Shown: positions 7,542-13,996, counted from the stretch's first letter. The stretch: DNA of 15,493 nt from Bacillota bacterium (GCA_023415375.1 JAEZKW010000191.1:1-15493); one strand, 5' to 3'. Made by a program: numbers and translations. The notes: generated by a model not told the origin, from the sequence alone.

Positions 7542-7747
7542 ACCTAACCCGCGTGTCCCATCGGACACGAGCCCTTCTCCTCGCGAAGCAGATAAAGTTG
7601 TTGATTCAAGTGGAAGGGTAACCCTAAGCCAATGTCGCCTAAATTCTTTAGGCCCCAAAGGCAGCACGCACTTTATGCGTGAAGTTACTCTCCCACTGAA
7701 TGTGCTTTTTCACCAGGCATCGTTGGGGGAGAGCTAGAGAGAGGTCT
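7542..7747 (-). repeat. Structured intergenic repeat, copy 2 (inverted)
   Basis: A 206-bp element between purN and purH, in opposite orientation to copy 1. It begins ACCTAACC on the plus strand and ends GAGGTCT. Blocks complementary to copy 1 are at 7718-7747, 7684-7699, 7604-7623 and 7542-7578. Its terminal stem reads CGTGTCC/GGACACG, where copy 1 has CGCGTC/GACGCG: a C-G pair has become T-A, so pairing is kept while sequence changes. It also has its own small stems, CACGCA/TGCGTG and CCTAAA/TTTAGG, absent from copy 1. Transcribed together, the two copies could pair and hold purN in a large loop. Confidence 0.85.
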
Positions 7748-7815
7748 TTACCAGTTTTTTTGGACCTTCACTCTATTTTTTAAGTCGATAATTCGCTATT
7801 TAAGGAGGATTTTCA

Positions 7816-9390
7816 ATGGCAAAGATTAAAAGGGCTCTACTCAGTGTTTCCGACAAAACCGGACTCGTTGCTTTAGCCCAATTTTTATGTGAAACTGGAG
7901 TTGAAATCATTTCAACCGGGGGAACCTTTAAAACTCTCCAAGAGGCAGGATTACCGGTTACGTATATTTCGGAAGTCACCCATTTCCCTGAGATATTGGA
8001 TGGCCGGGTAAAAACTCTTCATCCGGCAATCCATGGCGGATTGCTTGCAATTCGTGACTTGCCCGAGCATCAGCAGCAACTGGTAGAACAAAACATTACC
8101 CCCATCGACTTGGTGGTGGTGAATCTGTACCCTTTTGCGGCAACAGTCGCCAAACCCGGAGTTACTTTAGAAGAAGCAATAGAAAATATCGATATTGGCG
8201 GACCATCGATGTTGCGTTCCGCAGCTAAAAATCACCGGGATGTAACAGTGGTTGTTGATCCCGGGGATTATGAAAGATTAATGGAGGAAATGAAGGCTGG
8301 AAATGGTGAAACTACACTTGAGTTCCGCAAGCAATGCGCCCTCAATGTTTACCGTCTGACTTCTTTATACGACGCCATGATCTTTAATTATTTAAATAAC
8401 CGTTATAATCAAGTGCCCCCGGAATATCCAGATTTGCTTCAACTAACTTTTGTAAAAAAACAAGCTTTGCGCTACGGTGAAAACCCCCATCAAAAAGCAG
8501 CATATTATCAAGAATCAACAATTCCCGCGGGAACAATTACCGCCGCCCGTCAGCTACACGGCAAAGAGCTTTCTTTTAACAATATCAGTGATGGGAATGC
8601 CGCCCTGGAACTGGTGAAGGAATTCAGCGAGCCTGCTGTAGTCGCAGTCAAACATGCCAATCCCTGTGGAGTTGGAATCGGTTCGGATATTTACAGCGCC
8701 TATCAAAAGGCCTATCAAAGTGATCCGACCTCCATTTTCGGCGGGATTGTCGCATTGAACCGCGAAGTTGATTTGCAAACAGCTGAGGCGATGAGTGAAT
8801 TGTTTTTAGAGATTGTTATCGCCCCGGCATTCACAAGAGAGTCTTTTGATTTACTGGCTAAAAAGAAGAATCTGCGCTTGCTGGAAATACCCGAACTTGG
8901 AAAAGGCGCGCGCATGCGCGATAAAAGCAATTCCGGTTATGATTTCAAGAAAGTGGGTGGAGGGCTTTTAGTTCAAGAGTTAGATTTGGGAGAATTAGAT
9001 CCTGTTGAATTGAAAGTTGTCACCAAAAGAGCCCCAAGCGCTGATGAACTGAAAGAACTACAATTTGGCTGGAAAGTTGTAAAATATATTAAATCCAATG
9101 CGATTGTATTAACGAAAAATTTAGGTACAATAGGCGTTGGCGCTGGTCAGATGAACCGGGTGGGTTCGGCGAAAATTGCTTTTTCCCAGGCCGGTGAAGC
9201 GGCGAAAGGAGCCTGTTTGGCGTCGGATGCCTTTTTCCCAATGCCGGATACGGTTGAGGAAGCGGCTAAAGCGGGAATCATAGCCATTATTCAGCCGGGA
9301 GGTTCGATTAAAGATCAGGAATCCATTGATGTAGCCGATAAATTCGGAATCACTATGGTGTTTACCGGAATCAGGCATTTTAGACATTGA
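7816..9390 (+). CDS. purH: Bifunctional AICAR transformylase / IMP cyclohydrolase
   Basis: Carries out the last two steps to IMP. 524 aa, a normal full length. The N-terminal MGS-like cyclohydrolase domain (about 1-200) shows SVSDKTGL, STGGTFKTL and ILDGRVKTLHPAIHGG (60-75). The C-terminal transformylase domain shows LRYGENPHQKAAYY (218-231) and the catalytic Lys-His pair K279-H280 in VAVKHANPCG. It ends in RHFRH, the usual PurH terminus. ATG at 7816 has AAGGAGG at 7802-7808, 7 nt upstream. It follows the inverted repeat element and is separated from the FabZ-like gene by 189 bases in which I find no terminator or convincing promoter, so the operon probably continues. Confidence 0.97.
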   Translation: MAKIKRALLSVSDKTGLVALAQFLCETGVEIISTGGTFKTLQEAGLPVTYISEVTHFPEILDGRVKTLHPAIHGGLLAIRDLPEHQQQLVEQNITPIDLVVVNLYPFAATVAKPGVTLEEAIENIDIGGPSMLRSAAKNHRDVTVVVDPGDYERLMEEMKAGNGETTLEFRKQCALNVYRLTSLYDAMIFNYLNNRYNQVPPEYPDLLQLTFVKKQALRYGENPHQKAAYYQESTIPAGTITAARQLHGKELSFNNISDGNAALELVKEFSEPAVVAVKHANPCGVGIGSDIYSAYQKAYQSDPTSIFGGIVALNREVDLQTAEAMSELFLEIVIAPAFTRESFDLLAKKKNLRLLEIPELGKGARMRDKSNSGYDFKKVGGGLLVQELDLGELDPVELKVVTKRAPSADELKELQFGWKVVKYIKSNAIVLTKNLGTIGVGAGQMNRVGSAKIAFSQAGEAAKGACLASDAFFPMPDTVEEAAKAGIIAIIQPGGSIKDQESIDVADKFGITMVFTGIRHFRH

Positions 9391-9579
9391 AAAGACTTTT
9401 TAGGAAATTTTAAAGGACTTCGCCCGGAGAAGCCAGAAGATTTAAAGAATACTATTGATGATTATTTATAGTAATTTTTTGTTGTTTCCCTAAATTTGGA
9501 CATTACCAATTCTACTTTTGGTTCATCTTGTTACTCCTAAATCCGGGGTTCTTCATTAATAATCAAAGGAGGATGCGCT

Positions 9580-10014
9580 ATGCTTGATATAAATATGATT
9601 CGAGAATTATTGCCGCATCGTTATCCGTTTTTATTGATTGATCAGGTAGTTGAGATCGATAAGGGAAAACGGGCTGTAGGAATTAAGAACATTACATCCA
9701 ATGATTATTATTGCCAGCAGCAGTATTTTAATGGTGATTGTTTAATTCCGGGTTCCCTTCAGGTTGAAATGATGGCGCAACTAGCCGGTTTTGTAACGAT
9801 GGAACTTGCCGCAGATAAAAATAGTCTGCCCCTCTTCGCCGCACTTGATAAAGCTAGATTTCGCAGGGCGATTCAACCCGGTGATCAGCTGCGCATTGAG
9901 GTGGAATTACTGAAATATAAAGCCAGAGCCGGAAAGTTTAAGGGAAGAGTATTAAGTAACAATGAGTTAGTTAGTGAAGCCCAGTTTACTTGTATGGCTG
10001 TCCCGCAATTGTAA
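9580..10014 (+). CDS. FabZ-like hot-dog protein lacking the catalytic histidine
   Basis: 144 aa, similar along its length to the 3-hydroxyacyl-ACP dehydratase FabZ: the N terminus LPHRYPFLLIDQVVEID and the central helix PGSLQVEMMAQLAG are diagnostic. In working FabZ a His sits 14 residues before the catalytic Glu (H54 and E68 in E. coli). Here E63 is kept, but position 49 is Tyr (QQQYFNGD) and no His lies nearby, so ordinary dehydratase chemistry is doubtful. Start ATG 9580 with AAAGGAGG 7 nt upstream; a complete, well-translated gene, not a pseudogene. It lies inside the purine operon, 66 bases before purC, with no fatty-acid genes near. It might be a non-catalytic thioester or acyl-ACP binding protein, or an enzyme with changed chemistry. 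Family assignment is firm; function unknown. Confidence 0.85.
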   Translation: MLDINMIRELLPHRYPFLLIDQVVEIDKGKRAVGIKNITSNDYYCQQQYFNGDCLIPGSLQVEMMAQLAGFVTMELAADKNSLPLFAALDKARFRRAIQPGDQLRIEVELLKYKARAGKFKGRVLSNNELVSEAQFTCMAVPQL

Positions 10015-10080
10015 AGTTAGTTGTTAGTAATTGGTTATTAGTTGTTTGGTATTATTTATTCAGAGGTAGGAGGAAGAATT

Positions 10081-10974
10081 ATGGCTCTTGTCAGTAAAAC
10101 GGCTTTAAAGTCATTTCCGCTCATTGCACGGGGCAAGGTAAGAGATATTTACGATTTGAATCAATACTTATTGATTGTGGCTACCGATAGGTTGTCGGCC
10201 TTTGATGTAGTATTTGAAGAACCAATACCGGAAAAGGGAAACGTTTTAACGGGTTTATCAGTGTTTTGGTTTGGGCAAACCGTAGATAGTCTTCCGAACC
10301 ATTTGATTACAGACGATATGAATCAGGTGCCCGGACTCACCACAGAAGAAAGGATGATATTACAAGGCCGTTCCATGCTGGTGAAAAAAGGACAAGTCGT
10401 TCCGGTAGAATGTGTAGTACGGGGCTATTTGACAGGTAGTGGGCTGAAAGATTATCTCAAAAACGGGTCCGTGAATGGGATAGAACTTCCCAAGGGATTG
10501 CAGGAAAGCAGCAAATTACCGGAGCCAATTTTTACGCCCACCACGAAAGAATCGGAAGGTCATGATCAGCCCATAACTTTTTCTGAATTGGTCACCAAAG
10601 TTGGCCGGGAACTTGCGGAAAAGCTTCGGGATTATTCCTTAAAACTTTACCAAATTGGAGCCCAAAAGGCGGAATCAAGCGGAATTATCTTGGCAGACAC
10701 TAAATTTGAATTTGCTTTTGTCGATGGAGTGTTGACCGTGGTCGATGAAATTTTTACCCCGGATTCCTCGCGGTTTTGGCCAAAGGACAAGTATGCGGCT
10801 GGACAAATACAGCCCAGTTTTGATAAACAATATGTGCGGGACTATTTGGAGAGCATCCATTGGGATAAAAATCCACCCGCCCCTAAATTACCGGCCGAAA
10901 TTATCCGGTGCACCAGTGAAAAATATCTGGAAGCCTATCAAAAAATCGTTGGAAAGCCATTGGCTAAGAATTAG
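10081..10974 (+). CDS. purC: Phosphoribosylaminoimidazole-succinocarboxamide synthase (SAICAR synthetase)
   Basis: ATP-dependent joining of CAIR with aspartate, the step before PurB. ATG at 10081 is chosen (297 aa): AGGAGG at 10068-10073 lies 7 nt upstream; an earlier in-frame ATG at 10042 has no such site. This is the long form (about 295-305 aa, as in yeast and many Gram-negative bacteria) rather than the roughly 240-aa form of Bacillus and E. coli. Motifs: GKVRDIYDL near the N terminus, VECVVRGYLTGSGLKDY, FTPTTKESEGHD, and DTKFEFAFVDGVLTVVDEIFTPDSSRFW, which contains the ATP and metal site residues. The C-terminal extension SFDKQYVRDYLES is typical of the long form. Its long-form character differs from many Bacillota and may reflect a different ancestry from the rest of the operon. 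Confidence 0.96.
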   Translation: MALVSKTALKSFPLIARGKVRDIYDLNQYLLIVATDRLSAFDVVFEEPIPEKGNVLTGLSVFWFGQTVDSLPNHLITDDMNQVPGLTTEERMILQGRSMLVKKGQVVPVECVVRGYLTGSGLKDYLKNGSVNGIELPKGLQESSKLPEPIFTPTTKESEGHDQPITFSELVTKVGRELAEKLRDYSLKLYQIGAQKAESSGIILADTKFEFAFVDGVLTVVDEIFTPDSSRFWPKDKYAAGQIQPSFDKQYVRDYLESIHWDKNPPAPKLPAEIIRCTSEKYLEAYQKIVGKPLAKN

Positions 10975-10987
10975 TCTATACTTGAAT

Positions 10988-11082
10988 TTTTTTCGTGTAG
11001 TTTCATGCTTTTCGTGGTTCATAAAAGGTTTTAGGTATTCAAAAGAATGATTAACCACGAAACACACGAAAGGCACGAAAAG
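10988..11082. repeat. CACGAAA-type inverted repeat between purC and purD
   Basis: AACCACGAAACACACGAAAG and the GCACGAAAAG that follows (11053-11082) are an imperfect reverse complement of 10988-11019 (TTTTTTCGTGTAG, then GCTTTTCGTGGTT), with a loop of about 33 bases. Words of this CACGAAA type recur in intergenic DNA of many bacteria (recollection, not searched). There is no U tract. It sits inside the operon just before the purD leader. Confidence 0.65.
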
Positions 11083-11202
11083 AGGAAGGCCGGATTATTT
11101 GGGTTTGTGCTAAAAATGATAATCAGGCTTTTTATATATTCAACATTTTTCGTGATAAAATTATCTTTTATTTTTTACCTGCATGGGCAAGGAGGGTTTT
11201 TT

Positions 11203-12474
11203 TTGAAAGTAATGGTGATCGGCAATGGAGGACGGGAGCATGCCATTGCCTGGAAAGTACATTTAAGTCCGCTGGTATCAAAAGTCTACTGTTGTCCCGG
11301 TAATGGCGGGACGGCAAAAATAGCTGAAAATGTTGTCCTTGACCCACTGAATATACATACAATGGCCGATTTCGCCGAAAAAAATCAGATTGATTTGACG
11401 GTTGTCGGCCCAGAAACTTATCTCGCAGAAGGTATTGTATCGGAGTTTTTGAAGAAGGGTTTGAAGATTTACGGTCCTACAGCACGGGCGGCCCGTTTGG
11501 AGGCCAGTAAAAGCTATGCAAAAGAGTTTATGTGGAAGTACAATATTCCCACCGCTGGGTTCGAAGTCTTCACCGATCCCATATTGGCCAAGCAATATTT
11601 GGAGAAAGTAGGAGCACCTATTGTAGTGAAGGCCAATGGGTTGGCTGCCGGTAAAGGGGTTACGGTTGCCTTGGATAAGCCCGCCGCTTACCAGGCCATT
11701 GATGAAATGATGACCCAAAAGGTTTTCGGTGAAGCAGGAAACTCTATTGTCATCGAAGAGTTTTTGGAAGGAGAAGAAGTTTCATTATTAGCTTTTTGTG
11801 ATGGCAACACTGCTGTGCCCATGTTACCGGTACAGGATCACAAAAGAATTGGCGATGGAGATAGTGGCCCTAATACAGGTGGAATGGGCACATATACGCC
11901 AACTACTGTATTTACTCCTCAAATAGCTTCACAGGTCCAAAAAGAGATATTGGACCCCACGATCCGGGCTATGGCTGGTGAAGGTGAACCTTTTATCGGA
12001 ACCTTATTTTTGGGCTTAATGATTACCAGAAATGGACCCAGGCTCATTGAATATAATGTTCGATTTGGCGATCCCGAAACCCAGGCAGTTCTACCATTGC
12101 TTGAATCTGATTTGGCGGAGATTTTTTTGAGCGCCGTCAATGGGAAATTAGATCCTTCCTCGATACGCTGGAAAACGAATACTACTTCCGTATGCGTAGT
12201 AGCAGCATCGGCCGGCTATCCAGGAAAATATCGGGATGGCAAAAAGGTTATCGGTATTGAAACGGTAAAAGACTCTCTGGTATTTCAAGCTGGGACCCGA
12301 CTTACAGCAACAGGCGATCTTGTAACTGCGGGAGGCCGGGTTTTAAATTTGGTGCATCAAGGGTCCAATATTGAAGAGGCTATTCAAGGTGCTTATCAGG
12401 ACATTACCAAGATTGATTTTGAGGGTATGTATTACCGGAAGGACATTGGACACCGTGAGTTAGAAAGGTTTTAA
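11203..12474 (+). CDS. purD: Phosphoribosylamine-glycine ligase (GAR synthetase)
   Basis: Joins phosphoribosylamine, the product of PurF, to glycine using ATP; step two of the pathway. TTG at 11203 is chosen (423 aa): AAGGAGGG (11189-11196) lies 6 nt upstream, and the protein then begins KVMVIGNGGREHA, the family N terminus. A longer frame from 11047 would add about 50 residues of repeat-derived sequence and is rejected. ATP-grasp features: GNGGREHA (7-14), VVKANGLAAGKGVTV (141-155), QDHKR (211-215) followed by DGDSGPNTGGMGTYTP (218-233), and EYNVRFGDPETQ (283-294) with metal-binding Glu/Asn. It is the last gene of the operon; a modest terminator-like hairpin follows about 50 bases later. Confidence 0.97.
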   Translation: MKVMVIGNGGREHAIAWKVHLSPLVSKVYCCPGNGGTAKIAENVVLDPLNIHTMADFAEKNQIDLTVVGPETYLAEGIVSEFLKKGLKIYGPTARAARLEASKSYAKEFMWKYNIPTAGFEVFTDPILAKQYLEKVGAPIVVKANGLAAGKGVTVALDKPAAYQAIDEMMTQKVFGEAGNSIVIEEFLEGEEVSLLAFCDGNTAVPMLPVQDHKRIGDGDSGPNTGGMGTYTPTTVFTPQIASQVQKEILDPTIRAMAGEGEPFIGTLFLGLMITRNGPRLIEYNVRFGDPETQAVLPLLESDLAEIFLSAVNGKLDPSSIRWKTNTTSVCVVAASAGYPGKYRDGKKVIGIETVKDSLVFQAGTRLTATGDLVTAGGRVLNLVHQGSNIEEAIQGAYQDITKIDFEGMYYRKDIGHRELERF

Positions 12475-12521
12475 GTCAAAGAAGCCAAAAAACGATTGAT
12501 TATGGAAAAGCGAATCAACTC

Positions 12522-12548
12522 GTTACTAAGGAAGTAACAAATTTTTTA
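12522..12548 (+). terminator. Possible terminator of the purine operon
   Basis: GTTACT (12522-12527) pairs with AGTAAC (12533-12538) around AAGGA, followed by AAATTTTTT. The stem is only 6 bp and AT-rich, so termination may be incomplete. The much stronger hairpin at 12945 could act as a backup. Confidence 0.5.
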
Positions 12549-12549
12549 A

Positions 12550-12736
12550 ACTGGACATGCTGTTGTAATTGGTGATGGATTTGAAATAGAAGCATTGACT
12601 TGAGATTCTTAACATGAAGGTCAAGATGTACGACATCGAAATTATTGGAGGAGGACCTGCCGGGGTAACCTTAGCAAGATTAATCGGCCAAAAGTGCATG
12701 GACATTGCCTCCTTAGAAAATAGAGTGAAGGTCTAG
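12550..12736 (+). pseudogene. Remnant of a FAD-dependent oxidoreductase gene
   Basis: From ATG 12614 a 40-codon frame reads MKVKMYDIEIIGGGPAGVTL and on through ARLIGQK to a TAG at 12734. This is the N-terminal dinucleotide-binding strand-loop-helix (GGGPAG) of flavoprotein oxidoreductases of the geranylgeranyl-reductase-like type, which normally run to several hundred residues. No continuation is seen in any frame beyond the TAG, and there is no good ribosome binding site. A second short frame just upstream (12550-12603, containing TGHAVVIGDGFEIEALT) also looks like old coding sequence but I do not recognise it. I read the stretch as a decayed, truncated gene. Confidence 0.6.
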
Positions 12737-12944
12737 ATAATTTTGGGTGTAGATCTCTTTCTTGCTGTTCTCTTCCTGGTGCCCGGTGTGAATTTGGGGT
12801 AACTATTCCGGTTAATGGGCATGACCGAGTATGAAAAGCAGGGCATAGGATTAAATTTTAAGAAAATTTGGAAGGAACTATTCGAAAATGGAGCCGTTAA
12901 TATAAGTATCAACTCTCTTTTTTCATCGGATACCTCCTTTAAAA

Positions 12945-12986
12945 CCCCACTACCTAGTTAGGTAATGGGGCTTTATTACATTTTTT
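12945..12986 (+). terminator. Strong intrinsic terminator, first of a similar pair
   Basis: CCCCACTACCTA (12945-12956) pairs with TAGGTAATGGGG (12959-12970) with one mismatch, followed by CTTTATTACATTTTTT. Almost the same hairpin recurs at 13406-13431. It closes off the pseudogene stretch and insulates the small gene that follows. Confidence 0.85.
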
Positions 12987-13048
12987 CACCTAATAAACAC
13001 GAAATAATCACATATCATCCATTCTATCTCAACAAAAAAGATTATATT

Positions 13049-13087
13049 GGAGATACTTCATGAATCTCCTTTATACATATTTTTTTC
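13049..13087 (+). terminator. Terminator-like hairpin upstream of the 39-codon gene
   Basis: GGAGAT (13049-13054) pairs with ATCTCC (13064-13069), with the palindrome TTCATGAA in the loop, then TTTATACATATTTTTTT. The T-rich run starts a few bases after the stem, so it is a weaker candidate than its neighbours; it could also be an operator. Confidence 0.4.
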
Positions 13088-13151
13088 AACCCTCTTCGGT
13101 GGGCCATTTTTTTAATACAATTTGCTTTTGAAAAGAAAAATAACATTTGCC

Positions 13152-13182
13152 TAATATTTTTGTATAAGAAAATTCATATAAT
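13152..13182 (+). promoter_or_regulatory. Candidate promoter for the 39-codon gene
   Basis: CATATAAT at 13175-13182 contains a perfect TATAAT, but no TTGACA-like element lies 16-18 bases upstream. TAATATT at 13152-13158 with CATATAAT resembles a mother-cell sporulation (SigE-type) promoter, though the 16-base gap is a little long. Sporulation control is only a suggestion. Confidence 0.35.
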
Positions 13183-13193
13183 GTATTATAAAG

Positions 13194-13215
13194 AAGCCTT
13201 AATAAGGGCTTTTTA
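13194..13215 (+). terminator. Small hairpin with T run in the leader of the 39-codon gene
   Basis: AAGCCTT (13194-13200) can pair with AAGGGCTT (13204-13211) with one bulged G, directly followed by TTTT. It lies between the candidate promoter and the ribosome binding site and could attenuate transcription. The stem is short. Confidence 0.35.
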
Positions 13216-13239
13216 ACTGAAAAGGAGATGTACAAACAC

Positions 13240-13359
13240 ATGGCAGACGGCGTTAAAGAATTAGGTGGCGGTTTCTGTGGATGTAATGGATGGCTTATGT
13301 TCTTGATCTTCGTTTTATTAGTTGTTGGATGCGGCGGTTGCTTTGGTGGTTGCATCTAA
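13240..13359 (+). CDS. Tiny Gly/Cys-rich membrane protein (39 aa)
   Basis: A 39-codon gene: MADGVKELGGGFCGCNG, then a single hydrophobic segment WLMFLIFVLLVVGC (residues 18-31) and the tail GGCFGGCI. Six cysteines, four of them in the last ten residues, and eleven glycines. AAAAGGAG ends 12 nt before ATG 13240; the ATG at 13228 directly abuts this site and is less likely. It is cleanly bounded by a leader with a TATAAT box and a strong terminator at 13406, which argues for a real gene. It resembles in general form the small Gly-rich membrane proteins of Bacillota spore formers (YjcZ type: Gly-rich start plus one membrane helix), but the cysteine pattern is different and I cannot assign a family. 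Cysteines might bind metal, form disulfides or be acylated. Confidence 0.75.
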   Translation: MADGVKELGGGFCGCNGWLMFLIFVLLVVGCGGCFGGCI

Positions 13360-13405
13360 ATAGTAATAACCTTGAAGTCCATGACCATCTTTTGAATTAA
13401 TAAAT

Positions 13406-13440
13406 CCCCACTGCCTGGTTAGGTGGTGGGGATTTTATAT
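13406..13440 (+). terminator. Strong intrinsic terminator of the 39-codon gene, second of the pair
   Basis: CCCCACTGCCT (13406-13416) pairs fully with AGGTGGTGGGG (13421-13431), including two G-T pairs, around GGTT, followed by ATTTTATATAT. Compared with 12945-12970 the loop and most of the stem are identical, and the differences (A to G) mostly keep pairing. Confidence 0.85.
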
Positions 13441-13602
13441 ATCCGTCTTCTCAACGACGAATTACTTTGAAGTATATAAAAATGTTAGATGATGTCCTTT
13501 TTTGCCCGGCTAATAGTGAATTTTAGCTGATAAAAATAAATAAGGAAGATGAGTTTATGGTGTGGGGGGGATAATGATCAATATTATTAAAAAGGTGTAA
13601 AC

Positions 13603-13616
13603 TGAACATATGTTTC
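13603..13616. promoter_or_regulatory. Possible LexA (SOS) box
   Basis: TGAACATATGTTTC matches the Bacillus-type LexA consensus CGAACRNRYGTTYC at 13 of 14 positions; only the first base differs. It lies about 125 bases before the 50-codon gene. GGTGTAAAC and GTTTCACC flank its centre, so a hairpin is an alternative reading. I see no clear promoter beside it. Confidence 0.3.
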
Positions 13617-13739
13617 ACCCTATTCTCACCTTTAGAGAGTTGCACTTTAGAATTTTTGTTGTCCGTAACAAAAAATTAAGCCTTCTATGCTTATTTTTTT
13701 TGTCAATTGGTCGATTATGTAGACATGGAGGCGATAAAA

Positions 13740-13892
13740 TTGGACAATATTGAAAAGAATAAGTATGCTGAAGTGACGACGAAAGCAATGAAGCATGATA
13801 ATAAAGTGACAGGAATGGTTGAAAGGATTGACCCCAAAATAACTGATCAAGAATTAGCTTTATTATTAGGAGAAAATCAGTATTATAATTGA
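13740..13892 (+). CDS. Small hypothetical protein (50 aa)
   Basis: Unrecognised 50-residue, charged, soluble protein starting MDNIEKNKYAEVTTKAMKHD and ending LLLGENQYYN. TTG at 13740 is chosen because GGAGG (13727-13731) stands 8 nt upstream, an ideal site; an in-frame TTG at 13707 has none. No membrane segment, signal peptide or cysteine. The second half (about 31-46, PKITDQELALLLG) could form an amphipathic helix. A strong bidirectional terminator follows at 13959. The good ribosome binding site and terminator support translation, but the family and function are unknown. Confidence 0.6.
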   Translation: MDNIEKNKYAEVTTKAMKHDNKVTGMVERIDPKITDQELALLLGENQYYN

Positions 13893-13958
13893 TGAGGCTA
13901 TAGTTCTTTCTATAAATGAATTAAATCTCTAGAATAAATTTTGCCTGTTAAACGCTAA

Positions 13959-13995
13959 AAATCCGGTAGGCTATCCCACCGGATTTACTGTTTTT
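13959..13995 (+). terminator. Bidirectional intrinsic terminator
   Basis: AAATCCGGT (13959-13967) pairs with ACCGGATTT (13978-13986), with GG/CC inside the loop. On the plus strand ACTGTTTTTATT follows; on the minus strand the stem runs into TTTTTAGCG. It can end both the 50-codon gene and the minus-strand nuclease remnant. Confidence 0.85.
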
Positions 13996-13996
13996 A

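Noticed and set aside
3745..10052. Similar TTATTAGTT-TTTG stretches before purF (about 3747) and purC (about 10034)
   Set aside because: Short AT-rich similarity of under 20 bases; chance or slippage is enough to explain it.
11047..11202. N-terminal extension of PurD with a hydrophobic stretch
   Set aside because: Derived from the CACGAAA repeat and spacer; AAGGAGGG fits the TTG at 11203, which gives a normal PurD N terminus.
12821..12961. 46-codon plus-strand frame starting MTEYEKQGIGLNFKK
   Set aside because: No ribosome binding site and its last codons form the terminator stem; possibly coding debris but not a supported gene.
13086..13355. Minus-strand 89-codon open frame
   Set aside because: Shadow of the 39-codon plus-strand gene and its leader; low-complexity Pro/Lys content and no ribosome binding site.
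13550..13593. Mini-frame of 13 codons after AAGGAAG near 13543
   Set aside because: Too short and low in information, with a run of seven G; no supporting context.
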